A stretch of DNA of 28,999 nucleotides from Bacillota bacterium (GCA_023411225.1 JAEYPA010000177.1:1-28999), one strand, 5' to 3'; positions 13,489 to 22,895 are shown, counted from the first letter of the stretch. A program made the numbers and translations. Notes: a model not told the origin generated them from the sequence alone.

Positions 13489-14556
13489 TTACTTTTTACT
13501 TATATTCTTAGATTCTCGTAATTTTACCACATTTGCAGCACTTCTTCGTCGACTATCTTCAATAGCAGCGTAGTGCTTCTTCGTAGTATTAACATCTTTA
13601 TGTCCTAATACATCAGCAACCAGATAAATATCTCCGGTTTCCTGATAAAGATTAGTGCCATAAGTACTTCTTAGTTTATGAGGGGTGATTTTTTTTAATT
13701 TAGTAACAAGACGGGAATATTTCTTTACCAGATTCTCTACGCTTCTGACACTAATACGCTTTTTTTGCATGGACAAAAACAGTGCATTGGTGTGTCCCAC
13801 CACGGGAATCGTATGTTTACGTTCTTCCAAGTATTCTAGTAACACTGAACGCACTTCTTCACCAAAGTATACTATAACTTCATTCCCACCTTTTCTTAAG
13901 ATTTTAATTCCATTATTATCAAAGTCAACATCATTTATGTCCAGTCCGACACATTCAGAAACACGAATTCCTGTTCCAAGGAGAAGAGTCATAAGGGCAA
14001 GGTCGCGTTTAACCGTAATTTTATGATACCGCTTTTGTGCATCTGTAAGATTATCTCCAGACTCTACTTCATCTAACAGTTTTGCAACCTCATTTACATC
14101 CAAACGAATGATTTCCTTTTCGTGTAGTTTTGGAATATTTACCAGAATAGCCGGATTCGATGTAATCATTTCTTTCTTAAAAAAATAAGTATAAAAACTT
14201 CTTAAGGTAATTAATTTACGCTTTTTACCGGTTTCTTGATTAATTAGTTCTTTTTCATCCCGGGTATAATAGTTTAAGTATTCTAGATATTCTTCAATAT
14301 CTACGGCTCTAATCTGGTCTAAAGTCTCTATAGGAAGATTTCGTATATCCGTATCCTTCAAACTAGGATTATTTTCTACAAGAAAATTAAAAAAAACCTT
14401 TAAATCATAGGCATAGGCAATTCTTGTCCGAGAAGAAGTGGTTGGTTCAATCCCTCGAAAAAATAACCCACAAAACTTAGGAAGTTCAGCGAGTAATCCT
14501 CGTAATCTGGTATTGTTATCGATATTTTGTTGATCATGATACGTATTTTCAATCAT
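13489..14556 (-). CDS. Tyrosine recombinase, XerC/XerD type
   Basis: A 355-residue site-specific DNA recombinase. The N-terminal SAM-like core-binding domain (about 30-130) is followed by the catalytic domain with the full set of residues: R198 (TGIRVSE), K222 (LRKGGNE), H293-x-x-R296 (TPHKLRST), H319 (LGHKDVNTT) and nucleophile Y329 (KHYAAI). Length fits a XerC/D-like enzyme with a small insertion (about 100-115). No phage genes, excisionase, tRNA or att-like repeats are nearby, so a chromosomal role is more likely than an integrase. Start choice: ATG 14556 follows AAAGGA, and the promoter -35 box at 14602-14607 excludes the upstream ATG at 14607. Confidence 0.9.
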   Translation of the reverse strand: MIENTYHDQQNIDNNTRLRGLLAELPKFCGLFFRGIEPTTSSRTRIAYAYDLKVFFNFLVENNPSLKDTDIRNLPIETLDQIRAVDIEEYLEYLNYYTRDEKELINQETGKKRKLITLRSFYTYFFKKEMITSNPAILVNIPKLHEKEIIRLDVNEVAKLLDEVESGDNLTDAQKRYHKITVKRDLALMTLLLGTGIRVSECVGLDINDVDFDNNGIKILRKGGNEVIVYFGEEVRSVLLEYLEERKHTIPVVGHTNALFLSMQKKRISVRSVENLVKKYSRLVTKLKKITPHKLRSTYGTNLYQETGDIYLVADVLGHKDVNTTKKHYAAIEDSRRRSAANVVKLRESKNISKK

Positions 14557-14578
14557 TTTATTACATCCTTTCAACATT

Positions 14579-14607
14579 ATTATACCATAACAAATTATTA
14601 TCGCCAA
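14579..14607 (-). promoter_or_regulatory. Promoter of the tyrosine recombinase gene
   Basis: On the minus strand, TTGGCG (14602-14607), 17 bases, TATAAT (14579-14584). The resulting leader is only about 16 bases. Confidence 0.78.
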
Positions 14608-14642
14608 TGAGAGGAATTAGCATTTTAGTTTGATATTAAATA

Positions 14643-14651
14643 TGCTATAAT
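14643..14651 (+). promoter_or_regulatory. Extended -10 promoter of the sugar-sensor operon
   Basis: TGCTATAAT is a perfect extended -10 element. No good -35 box is seen 17-18 bases upstream. Confidence 0.6.
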
Positions 14652-14715
14652 ATCGATGATAAAGAGAAAAGAGATAATATTTCCATATTATTTTATTAGG
14701 GAAAGAGTGAATTAA

Positions 14716-15792
14716 TTGATAAAAAGAGCCCGTGTATTTAAGAAGATTAATAAAAAAGTCATATTTGGGGTAATCCTATTTGTTATTCTAATATCTTCTT
14801 TAATAGGAGTATTTGTGCTGCGAGTTTTTGTAAAGCGATTTGCTCCTATTAAGGACAATCAGTTTTATGACAAGTATTATGTTCTCATTACCGATGATCG
14901 TAATTCTGAATTCTGGCGATCTGTTTACCAAGGTGCTTATGAAGAAGGAATAAAAAATGGTGTATATGTAGAAATGTTAGGTGATAATTTAAGTGGAAAC
15001 TACTCAAAAGAGGAACTTATGTCTATTGCCATAGCAGAAGAGGTAGACGGCATTATTGTGGATGCAGATGAAAGTGCTACAATGACCTCTTTAATTAATG
15101 AAGCTGCAGAGAAATCGATCCCTGTTGTTACAGCCTATAATGACAATTCATCCGGCAAACGTTTAAGTTTTGTAGGTGCAGGAAGCTATAACATGGGGCG
15201 TGTTTACGGAAAACAGGTATTACAGTTAGCAGAAAAAATAAGGCGAAAAAGCGTGAATACCAATAAAAATAAAATATGTAAGGTGGATGTGTTAGTTACA
15301 GCATTTTCCGATCAAAATTGGCAGAATATATTGTTTTCCGGTATCCAAGAAACAATTAATCAAGATAAATATGATGGAGGAAGTATCCAGATTAACCTTG
15401 TGCCAATAAACAACACATCGAAGTTTACGGCTGAGGAGTCAATACGTGATATTTTTATGAAAAATAAGCTTCCAGATATTATTGTATGCTTAAACGAGTT
15501 GAATACATCCTGTGTTTATCAGGCACTTGTAGACTATAACAAAGTTGGAGAAGTAAGAATGTTAGGGTACTATGATCTGGAGACAACCCTAAAAGCGATA
15601 GAACGTGGAGTTATTGAAGCTTCTATATCTCTTGATACGAATCAGATGGGATTCTACTGTACCAAGGCCCTTCAGGAATACTATAGCAACGATAATGTAA
15701 GTGAATACTTTGCTGCTGACGTATTTATCATCAATTCCAATAATGTATCACAATTTAAGGAAGGGGATAAGGATGAAGATAAAAAGGATTAA
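14716..15792 (+). CDS. Membrane-anchored sugar-binding sensor (XylFII-like)
   Basis: A 358-residue periplasmic-binding-fold protein held by one N-terminal membrane helix (about 15-39) without a lipobox or clear cleavage site, so it should remain anchored facing outside. The binding fold shows family blocks: YVLITDDRNSEFWRSVYQGA, VDGIIVDADESA, IPVVTAYNDNS, FVGAGSYNMGRVYG, and PDIIVCLNELNT near the end. It precedes a histidine kinase, whose start overlaps its last 20 bases, so it probably presents ligand to that kinase, as XylFII does to LytS in clostridia (inference from order and fold). TTG 14716 is the only usable start because a stop codon stands directly before it; GAGTGA precedes it. Confidence 0.83.
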   Translation: MIKRARVFKKINKKVIFGVILFVILISSLIGVFVLRVFVKRFAPIKDNQFYDKYYVLITDDRNSEFWRSVYQGAYEEGIKNGVYVEMLGDNLSGNYSKEELMSIAIAEEVDGIIVDADESATMTSLINEAAEKSIPVVTAYNDNSSGKRLSFVGAGSYNMGRVYGKQVLQLAEKIRRKSVNTNKNKICKVDVLVTAFSDQNWQNILFSGIQETINQDKYDGGSIQINLVPINNTSKFTAEESIRDIFMKNKLPDIIVCLNELNTSCVYQALVDYNKVGEVRMLGYYDLETTLKAIERGVIEASISLDTNQMGFYCTKALQEYYSNDNVSEYFAADVFIINSNNVSQFKEGDKDEDKKD

Positions 15793-17269
15793 AAATTGTT
15801 CCCTCCAGGTTAAAATGAGTCTCATCTTTATATTTGCCAATCTACTTATATTTATTGTAAATCTAATCATGTATGCCAGTATTAATAACATGAACTCTGA
15901 CATGGATAAGGTATTTAGTGAAAATATCAAATTGAACGAATTAAGTAGTGCAATCTCAGATGTACATAATAATATGACGGATTATCTTAATACAAAAAAC
16001 AGTACCGTTATGGAAGAGTTCTATAAAAGTGAACAAGTTTTCTTGTCTCTTATTAATGAGATGCCTGAAGTAATTGGAAGCTCCAATCTAAGTAGAATGG
16101 AACGAAATATAAAGAAACTTTCAGAAGATTATTTAATTGAAACAAACCAGGCAGTAGAGGCAAAACGTGGACGTAATGTTCAAAAATACAGTTTACGATA
16201 TGAAAAAGCAAGTCAGTTGTTTGGATATATTAACAACTATATTCAGAGTTTAAATAACGATCAATTAATTAGTAACTCAAAGAATTACCAGGAGTTATCC
16301 AAGTCTTTAAGTTTAATGCAATCGGTAAATATGATGCTACTTTTAATCGCTATCACTGGTACTGTAATTATTATTACTATTATGACAAGTAATATTATAA
16401 AGCCACTAAAAAAGTTATCCCATGCAGCCAATCGTGTAGCGAATGGAGAACTAGATATTGAAAAGTTAGAAGTATCATCTGGAGATGAGATTGGTGTTGT
16501 TACCAATGCATTTAATCAGATGGTTGTGAGCATTAGGGATAGTATTGAAAAACTAAAGGATAGTATGGAAAATGAACGGAATCTGAGAGAAAATAAGCTG
16601 AAGATGGAGACACATTTAAAGGATGCCCAGCTAAAGTATTTACAGGCTCAGATTAATCCACATTTTCTATTCAATACCTTAAATGCAGGCGCGCAGCTAG
16701 CTATGATGGAAGATGCCGATCGAACCTATACCTATGTTCAGAAAGTAGCTAATTTCTTTCGTTATAATGTGAAGAAAAATAATGATATTGCAACTATTCA
16801 GGAAGAAATTGATTTGATCAATGACTATATCTACATTCTGAATGTTCGTTTTTCCGGAGAGATTCAATTTGAGATGGATATTGAAGAGAATGTCCTACAG
16901 TACAAGATGCCAAGTATGATATTGCAGCCAATCATTGAAAACAGTGTAAATCATGGTATTCGGGAGATGGAAGGTAAAGGCCTGATACGCCTGATAGCTT
17001 ACCGCCAGGAGAATATGATTAATATCAGTATCATAGATAATGGTGTAGGAATGGAACAGGAAAACATAGATCGCCTCCTTAGTGGTAATTTAAAGGAAAA
17101 TGATATAACAGGTAATTCTAATGGGGTAGGAATGGATAATGTAATACAAAGGCTAAGACTTTATTCTGGCAATGATGATGTAATTGATATTCGTCAAGGA
17201 AAAGATGGTATTGGGTTGGAGGTTATCTTACATATTTTAATTGCGGAAGGAGTAGAAAGTAATGTATAA
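15773..17269 (+). CDS. Sensor histidine kinase, YesM/LytS type
   Basis: A 498-residue membrane kinase. TM1 (about 14-37), an extracellular helical sensor region (about 40-180), TM2 (about 183-206), HAMP linker (about 207-260), a coiled coil (about 260-290), the His_kinase family block QAQINPHFLFNTLNA with phospho-accepting H297, then the ATP-binding domain with N box IIENSVNHG and G boxes DNGVGM and NGVGMDNV. It phosphorylates the downstream regulator. Start choice: ATG 15773 follows AAGGGGATAAGG; an earlier ATG in the same frame (15701) lies well inside the upstream gene. It overlaps its neighbours on both sides (20 and 8 bases), implying translational coupling. Confidence 0.94.
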   Translation: MKIKRIKNCSLQVKMSLIFIFANLLIFIVNLIMYASINNMNSDMDKVFSENIKLNELSSAISDVHNNMTDYLNTKNSTVMEEFYKSEQVFLSLINEMPEVIGSSNLSRMERNIKKLSEDYLIETNQAVEAKRGRNVQKYSLRYEKASQLFGYINNYIQSLNNDQLISNSKNYQELSKSLSLMQSVNMMLLLIAITGTVIIITIMTSNIIKPLKKLSHAANRVANGELDIEKLEVSSGDEIGVVTNAFNQMVVSIRDSIEKLKDSMENERNLRENKLKMETHLKDAQLKYLQAQINPHFLFNTLNAGAQLAMMEDADRTYTYVQKVANFFRYNVKKNNDIATIQEEIDLINDYIYILNVRFSGEIQFEMDIEENVLQYKMPSMILQPIIENSVNHGIREMEGKGLIRLIAYRQENMINISIIDNGVGMEQENIDRLLSGNLKENDITGNSNGVGMDNVIQRLRLYSGNDDVIDIRQGKDGIGLEVILHILIAEGVESNV

Positions 17270-18866
17270 AATTATGTTAGCTGATGATGAAGGTATAGTA
17301 ATAGATTCCCTTAAATATGTGATAGAAAAAAGATTTGGAGATCAATGTATTATAGAATTTGCTAAGACTGGCAGAAGTGTTATAGAGCTTGCGGAACGCT
17401 TTCGCCCGGATATAGCCATAATGGATATACAGATGCCGGGAATCAATGGCATAGAGGCCATGAAGGAGATTAGGGAGACTAATAAAAATATAGTATTTAT
17501 TGTTATGTCTGCATACGACAAATTTGATTACGCGCAAGAAGTAATTAAAATGGGTGGAGTAATTGAATATATTACAAAACCGATGGAACAAAGTAAACTT
17601 ATTGCTACTTTAACAAAAGCCATGAGTAAGGTGGACACGGAGAGAGAAAGAAGAAGTAATGAGCTGTTGATTAAAGAAAAAATGGAGAATGTAATACCGG
17701 TTATAGAAAATGGCTTTATATATAATATTTTGTTACGGGAGCATTTTGAAGAAGATTTAGAAAATTATAGAACTTTGCTTGAAATTGAAGAAGAGTACGG
17801 TTATATGGTAGCTATTGTCAGTGGCGATAGCCAACAGGGAAACCATATGACAAATGCAGTGGGAAGTGGTGTTCGTATTCAGAAGCATTATATGGAGGTA
17901 CGAGAATGTATTAAAGAATATATCCCAAATGCTATTATTGGCTCTGCTATGGGGAATAAACTGGCACTTTTAGTTCCTTATGAGAATACTAAGATGGATT
18001 ATAATGACAGAATTATTCTTATTGGTAAAGCTAGAGAATTGATCAGAAAGCTTCGAATCAGGCTGGATAGTAGTTTCAGAATAGGCATTGGTTCCGTTCA
18101 ATATATCAATGATTTGTCTAAGTCTTACAGTCAGGCACTGGAATCCTTGATTAATACTAAAGAATCTGTTGTACATGCGGATGACCTTCCAATGAATTGT
18201 GAGTATGAGCCTGATTATCCGGTAGAATTAGAAAAATATCTATTTGAAGCAATAGAAAAGGGAAATATTGATAATGCGATTACCTATGCAGGTCATTTTT
18301 TTGACTGGATGGTGGAAAACTATTCGGACAGCATAATGGATATAAAGCTCAAGACTATCGAATTTGTACTCTGGGCAGAGCGAATAGCCTATGATAATGG
18401 AGGAATGACTTATCAGTTCAAGGCGAGGCAGGATTATCTCCCTGATGTATTAGAGATAGATGATTTTCATTTATTAAAAGAATGGTTTACACATAAGATT
18501 CTTTTGGCTTGTCAAAACATACTTACTAAGAAATCTGAAAAATCGGTTAGTATCATTGAACAGGCCAAATCCTATATTCATACACACTATAACGCCGATA
18601 TCTCTTTAGATGATATTTCAAGGATTGTTGACATTAGTCCATATTATTTCAGTAAGATATTTAAAGAAGAAACTGGAGTAAATTTTATTGATTACCTGAC
18701 GAATATACGCATTGTAAAGGCAAAAGAGTTGTTGCTTAGTACAGACTATTCTATGAAAGAAATCTGTTGTATGGTTGGCTATTCAGATCCCAATTATTTT
18801 AGCCGCGCATTTAAGAAAAATGTGGGGGTAACACCAACAGAATTTAAGGAGGGCAAGTATGAATAA
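17262..18866 (+). CDS. Response regulator, YesN type (receiver plus AraC helix-turn-helix)
   Basis: A 534-residue cytoplasmic regulator. The receiver domain (about 1-120) has the acidic pair D8-D9, phospho-acceptor D55 (AIMDIQMPG), the S/T-containing VMSAYD and the lysine of EYITKPM. A middle region (about 130-420) of unknown fold resembles the linker of other YesN proteins. The C-terminal AraC-type DNA-binding domain (about 430-534) shows two helix-turn-helix units, DISLDDISRIVDISPYYFSKIFKEE and MKEICCMVGYSDPNYFSRAFKK (each split by its turn), with VTPTEFK at the end. It probably activates the transporter operon at 20100. Overlaps the kinase and the next gene by 8 bases each (ATGTATAA, ATGAATAA). 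Confidence 0.94.
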   Translation: MYKIMLADDEGIVIDSLKYVIEKRFGDQCIIEFAKTGRSVIELAERFRPDIAIMDIQMPGINGIEAMKEIRETNKNIVFIVMSAYDKFDYAQEVIKMGGVIEYITKPMEQSKLIATLTKAMSKVDTERERRSNELLIKEKMENVIPVIENGFIYNILLREHFEEDLENYRTLLEIEEEYGYMVAIVSGDSQQGNHMTNAVGSGVRIQKHYMEVRECIKEYIPNAIIGSAMGNKLALLVPYENTKMDYNDRIILIGKARELIRKLRIRLDSSFRIGIGSVQYINDLSKSYSQALESLINTKESVVHADDLPMNCEYEPDYPVELEKYLFEAIEKGNIDNAITYAGHFFDWMVENYSDSIMDIKLKTIEFVLWAERIAYDNGGMTYQFKARQDYLPDVLEIDDFHLLKEWFTHKILLACQNILTKKSEKSVSIIEQAKSYIHTHYNADISLDDISRIVDISPYYFSKIFKEETGVNFIDYLTNIRIVKAKELLLSTDYSMKEICCMVGYSDPNYFSRAFKKNVGVTPTEFKEGKYE

Positions 18867-19923
18867 TCTAAAAAAATGTATTGCTACCTCATTAATAATT
18901 TGCCTATGTGCTAGCTTATTAGCATGTGATAAGTCAAGTAAACCTTCAACCAATCATAATATTGTGGAAAAAGACAAGATACAAATTGGTATTACTTTTG
19001 ACTCATTTGTCATTGAACGGTGGAAGAGAGAAAAGGATGTTTTTGTGTCTATTGCAAAGGAGTTGGGTGCAGAAGTTAATGTACAGAATGCGAATGGAGA
19101 TATTAAATCACAAAAAGAACAAATTGATTACTTCATCAAAAAAAATATGGATGTTATTGTTGTGGTGAGTATGGATTCTGAAGGAATCCGAGAAAATGTG
19201 CAGAAGGCTATAGACAGAGGAATTAAGGTTATAGCTTATGATAGGTTAATAACAGATACACCAGTGGATTTATATGTATCCTTTGATAACGATGCTGTTG
19301 GAAAACTAATGGGCAATGCTCTCGTACAACAAGGTATTGGAAAGGGGTCCAAGGTTATTATGTTAGGTGGACCATTAACGGATAATAATGTGCCTTTAGT
19401 TGAAGAAGGGTTTAAAAAGGTGATGATGGAGAAAGGAGTTGAGATTCTGGATTCTATTCATGCAGAGGGATGGAAAGCAGAAATAGCAGGCACCTATATA
19501 TACGAGCACTTAGATACAGTTGTGAAAGCGGATGCTATTATGTGTGGAAATGATAATATAGCCAGTCAAGTAATACACGCACTCTCCGAGAAAAGAATGA
19601 CTAGTCAGATTCTTGTGGTAGGTCAGGATGCTGACTTGGAGGCTTGCCAGTGTATAGTGGAAGGAACCCAGTTAATGACGGTATATAAGCCAGTAGAGAA
19701 ATTGGCAAAAATGGCAGCAGAATATGCTGTTAAAATGGCTCGTGGCGAAAATATCAATGATAATAATGTTGTTATGATAGCTAACGGAGCTTACACAGTA
19801 CCATATATAAAGTTAGATCCCGTCAGTGTTACGAAAGAGAATATGAATGATGTGATTATTAAGGGGAGATTTCATCTGAAGGAAGATGTTTACCTTAATG
19901 TTCCGAGTAAAATGCCAAAGTAA
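18859..19923 (+). CDS. XylF-like sugar-binding lipoprotein
   Basis: A 354-residue secreted lipoprotein with a signal peptide ending in the lipobox SLLAC (C23). The mature part is a sugar-binding periplasmic fold close to XylF by its motifs: IGITFDSFVIERWKREKD, VQNANGDIKSQKEQIDYFI, VIAYDRLITD, VSFDNDAVGKLMGNAL, MCGNDNIASQVIHAL and GQDADLEACQ. Known XylF proteins deliver xylose to an ABC importer. Here it is encoded with the sensor kinase pair rather than with the transporter, and overlaps the regulator by 8 bases, so it could feed either the transporter or the sensing complex. Ligand not proven. Confidence 0.87.
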   Translation: MNNLKKCIATSLIICLCASLLACDKSSKPSTNHNIVEKDKIQIGITFDSFVIERWKREKDVFVSIAKELGAEVNVQNANGDIKSQKEQIDYFIKKNMDVIVVVSMDSEGIRENVQKAIDRGIKVIAYDRLITDTPVDLYVSFDNDAVGKLMGNALVQQGIGKGSKVIMLGGPLTDNNVPLVEEGFKKVMMEKGVEILDSIHAEGWKAEIAGTYIYEHLDTVVKADAIMCGNDNIASQVIHALSEKRMTSQILVVGQDADLEACQCIVEGTQLMTVYKPVEKLAKMAAEYAVKMARGENINDNNVVMIANGAYTVPYIKLDPVSVTKENMNDVIIKGRFHLKEDVYLNVPSKMPK

Positions 19924-19940
19924 ATAGGACAAATTTTAAT

Positions 19941-19988
19941 AAGCTAAGGATTAGTACAAAAATATGCTAATCCTTAGCTTTTCTTTTC
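19941..19988 (+). terminator. Terminator of the sensor operon
   Basis: A perfect 14-bp stem (AAGCTAAGGATTAG with CTAATCCTTAGCTT, 12-base loop) is followed by a T-rich tract. It separates the sensor operon from the transporter operon. Confidence 0.93.
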
Positions 19989-20004
19989 TTATGACCGCAA
20001 CAAA

Positions 20005-20051
20005 AATATCAAGAATCATGTAAGATATTCCTAATATAATCGTGATATAAT
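20005..20051 (+). promoter_or_regulatory. Regulated promoter of the sugar transporter operon
   Basis: TGATATAAT at 20043-20051 is an extended -10 element, and no -35 box is visible. An inverted repeat AATATC (20005-20010) with GATATT (20024-20029) lies where an activator would bind. This fits activation by the YesN-type regulator encoded upstream (inference). Confidence 0.55.
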
Positions 20052-20099
20052 AGCTTTGTAGTTAAGAAATCACAAAATAAAAGGGAGGAAATCATAACT

Positions 20100-21236
20100 A
20101 TGAAAAGAAAGTTACTTAGCGTTGTTCTTGTTTTGACTATGGTAGTTGCTTTAGCTGGATGTGGTACCAAAAAGGATAATTCAAATCCTTCAAAATCATC
20201 TCCAAAGCCTTCAACTGCCGAAACACCAAAAGATACTGAATCAGCTGCACCTGCTGCTGGTGGTAAGATTGGTGTAGCTATGCCTACAAAGGATCTTCAG
20301 AGATGGAACCAAGATGGAACCAACATGAAAGAACAGCTTGAAAAAGCTGGATACTCCGTAGATCTTCAGTATGCATCCGATGATATCCCAACTCAGGTTA
20401 GTCAGATCGAGAATATGATTAACAGCGGATGTCAAGTATTGGTGATTGCATCTATCGATGGCGATTCTTTAGGAACAGTTCTTGATAAAGCGAAAGAAAA
20501 GAAGATTAAAGTTATTGCTTATGATCGTTTACTTATGAACTCTGATGCAGTTTCCTATTATGCAACATTTGATAACTACATGGTAGGTACAAAACAAGGT
20601 CAATACATAGAAGAACAATTAGGCTTGAAGGATGGCAAAGGCCCATTCAATCTTGAAATTGTTACTGGTGATCCTGGTGACAACAATGCTAAATTCTTCT
20701 ACAATGGTGCTATGGATGTATTAAAACCATATATCGAAAGTAAGAAACTTGTCGTTAAATCTGGTCAGGTTGACTTTGATGTAGTTGCAACTGCTGGTTG
20801 GAAGACTGAAAATGCACAATCTAGATTTGACACTATTATTTCCGGTAACTATGCTGATGGTACAGTACTTGATGCAGTTCTTTGCTCAAATGACTCTACT
20901 GCACTTGGTGTTACAAACTCTTTGGAAGCTAACTACACTGCAAAATGGCCTATCATTACTGGTCAGGATTGTGACAAACCTAATGTTAAGAACATGATTG
21001 CTAAAAAACAATCTATGTCTATCTTCAAAGATACTCGTACATTAGCTGCTAAGGTTGTTGAGATGGTTGATGCTATCATGAAGGGTGGAGAAGCACCTGT
21101 AAATGATACTAAGACATATGACAATGGAAAGATTGTCGTACCTTCTTTCCTTTGTGAGCCACAATTTGCTGATATTAATAATTACAAAGAACTTTTAATC
21201 GAATCTAAATACTATTCAGAGGATGATTTAAAATAG
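20100..21236 (+). CDS. chvE: ChvE-type monosaccharide-binding lipoprotein
   Basis: A 378-residue solute-binding lipoprotein. The signal peptide ends in the lipobox ALAGC (C21), followed by a Ser/Pro/Thr-rich spacer (about 25-52) that holds the receptor off the membrane. The binding domain carries ChvE signatures: IGVAMPTKDLQRWNQDG, LQYASDDIPTQVSQIENMI, IAYDRLLMNSD, TFDNYMVGTKQG, TGDPGDNNAKFFYNGAMD, DAVLCSNDSTALG and TGQDCD. ChvE-type proteins bind several aldoses (galactose, xylose, arabinose, glucose). Codons here are more biased than in neighbours, suggesting high expression. Strong GGGAGGA before ATG 20100. First gene of the transporter operon. Confidence 0.93.
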   Translation: MKRKLLSVVLVLTMVVALAGCGTKKDNSNPSKSSPKPSTAETPKDTESAAPAAGGKIGVAMPTKDLQRWNQDGTNMKEQLEKAGYSVDLQYASDDIPTQVSQIENMINSGCQVLVIASIDGDSLGTVLDKAKEKKIKVIAYDRLLMNSDAVSYYATFDNYMVGTKQGQYIEEQLGLKDGKGPFNLEIVTGDPGDNNAKFFYNGAMDVLKPYIESKKLVVKSGQVDFDVVATAGWKTENAQSRFDTIISGNYADGTVLDAVLCSNDSTALGVTNSLEANYTAKWPIITGQDCDKPNVKNMIAKKQSMSIFKDTRTLAAKVVEMVDAIMKGGEAPVNDTKTYDNGKIVVPSFLCEPQFADINNYKELLIESKYYSEDDLK

Positions 21237-21258
21237 TATTTGTAAGCTAAGCTTTCAT

Positions 21259-21283
21259 AACAGGCGAGTTTTACTCGCCTGTT
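21259..21283 (+). other. Stem-loop between chvE and mmsA
   Basis: A perfect 10-bp GC-rich stem (AACAGGCGAG with CTCGCCTGTT, 5-base loop) without a following T-run. It is probably not a full terminator but an mRNA-stabilising or partial-termination element that keeps the binding protein more abundant than the ATPase and permease. Confidence 0.65.
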
Positions 21284-21353
21284 ATCTAGTAAAAGATAAG
21301 AAACTAAGTTGAAGTGTCAATTTGGAAGAGCAGTGGGCGTAGGAGGTATTCAG

Positions 21354-22883
21354 TTGGCTAAGATATTGCTTGAAATGAAAAATATAACCAAGACATTCCC
21401 TGGTGTGAAGGCACTAGATGACGTTAACTTACAAGTTGAAGAAGGTGAAATTCATGCACTTGTAGGTGAGAATGGAGCCGGAAAGTCCACCTTGATGAAT
21501 GTACTAAGCGGGGTATACCCTTATGGTACTTACGAGGGTGATATTATATACAATGGAGAAGTATGTGCATTTAACGCAATTAAAGATAGTGAAAGAAAAG
21601 GCATTGTAATTATTCATCAGGAATTAGCATTAATTCCTTATATGACAATTGGTGAGAATATGTTCCTAGGCAATGAGCAGGGACATAAGTATGCAATAAA
21701 TTGGAATGAAACTTATGGCCGTGCAGATGAGCTTTTAAGACAGGTTGGTTTAAAAGAATCTTCACGGATGCTGGTTAAAGATATAGGTGTTGGTAAACAG
21801 CAATTAGTCGAGATTGCAAAAGCATTAGCTAAGAATGCAAAGCTACTAATTCTGGATGAGCCTACCTCATCTCTGAATGAAGCGGATTCAAAAGCATTAC
21901 TTGATTTATTGTTAAAGTTTAAAAAAGAGGGTATGACATCCATAATTATATCTCATAAATTAAATGAGGTTACTTATGTAGCGGATAAGATTACCGTAAT
22001 ACGTGATGGTTCAACGATTGAAACGCTTGATAAGGTTAAGGATAATATTACTGAGGACCGCGTTGTAAAAGGTATGGTTGGACGTGAATTATCAGATCGT
22101 TTCCCTAAACGGGAAACTAAGATTGGTGATGTAAAGCTTGAGGTTAAAAATTGGAATGTATACCATCCACTCTATATGGAACGTAAGGTAGTTGATAATG
22201 TTAGCATTAAAGTAAGAAAAGGTGAAGTAGTTGGTATCTCCGGATTAATGGGTGCAGGGCGTACTGAGTTGGCTATGAGTGTATTTGGCAGAAGCTATGG
22301 AGAAAACATAAGTGGGCAATTGTTTATTGACGGAAAAGAAGTTCATCTACATAATGTTAACTCAGCCATTAAACATAAATTAGCATATGTTACCGAAGAT
22401 CGTAAAGGAAATGGATTGATTTTAAGTAATCCAATTCGCGTGAATACTACATTGGCTAACTTAGGTGGTGTTAGTAAACGTGGTATTATTGATAAGGATT
22501 TGGAATATGGTGTAGCAGTTGAATATAAAGAAAAATTAAGAACGAAATGTCCTTCCGTTGAGCAGAATGTAGGAAACCTAAGTGGTGGTAACATGCAGAA
22601 GGTTCTTCTTGCTAAGTGGATGTTTGCTGATCCTGAGGTTTTAATTTTGGATGAACCAACAAGAGGTATCGATGTTGGTGCTAAGTATGAGATATATTGT
22701 ATCATCAATCAATTAGTTGCAGAAGGTAAATCTGTTATTATGATATCTTCTGAATTGCCTGAGATATTAGGTATGTGTGATCGAATCTACATAATGAATG
22801 AAGGCAAGATTGTTGGAGAAGTATCTCAAAAAGAAGCAACACAAGAATTAATTATGTCAACTATATTAAAATCAAGTAAATAA
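21354..22883 (+). CDS. mmsA: Multiple-monosaccharide ABC importer, ATP-binding protein
   Basis: A 509-residue tandem ATPase of the carbohydrate importer 2 (CUT2) type. The first nucleotide-binding domain (about 4-245) has Walker A GENGAGKST (38-46) and Walker B LILDEP (LDEP 167-170). The second (about 255-505) has a degenerate Walker A, GLMGAGRTE, normal in this family, signature LSGGNMQ (409-415) and Walker B LILDEPTRGID (LDEP 432-435). It powers sugar import with MmsB and ChvE. Start choice: an upstream TTG (21309) is in frame, but AGGAGG (21341-21346) stands 7 bases before TTG 21354, which begins the typical AKILLEMKNITK, so 21354 is preferred. Confidence 0.94.
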   Translation: MAKILLEMKNITKTFPGVKALDDVNLQVEEGEIHALVGENGAGKSTLMNVLSGVYPYGTYEGDIIYNGEVCAFNAIKDSERKGIVIIHQELALIPYMTIGENMFLGNEQGHKYAINWNETYGRADELLRQVGLKESSRMLVKDIGVGKQQLVEIAKALAKNAKLLILDEPTSSLNEADSKALLDLLLKFKKEGMTSIIISHKLNEVTYVADKITVIRDGSTIETLDKVKDNITEDRVVKGMVGRELSDRFPKRETKIGDVKLEVKNWNVYHPLYMERKVVDNVSIKVRKGEVVGISGLMGAGRTELAMSVFGRSYGENISGQLFIDGKEVHLHNVNSAIKHKLAYVTEDRKGNGLILSNPIRVNTTLANLGGVSKRGIIDKDLEYGVAVEYKEKLRTKCPSVEQNVGNLSGGNMQKVLLAKWMFADPEVLILDEPTRGIDVGAKYEIYCIINQLVAEGKSVIMISSELPEILGMCDRIYIMNEGKIVGEVSQKEATQELIMSTILKSSK

Positions 22884-22895
22884 AGGAGAATAACA

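Noticed and set aside
13685..14026. 113-codon plus-strand frame within the recombinase gene
   Set aside because: Antisense to the catalytic domain with all active-site residues intact. It has low-complexity composition and no start signals.
13489..14556. Tyrosine recombinase as the integrase of a mobile element
   Set aside because: No tRNA, att-like direct repeats, excisionase, phage or conjugation genes are present on either side. The neighbours are ordinary chromosomal genes.
22343..22708. 121-codon open frame on the minus strand inside mmsA
   Set aside because: Exact antisense shadow of a well-conserved ATPase gene, with no ribosome binding site and no recognisable protein.
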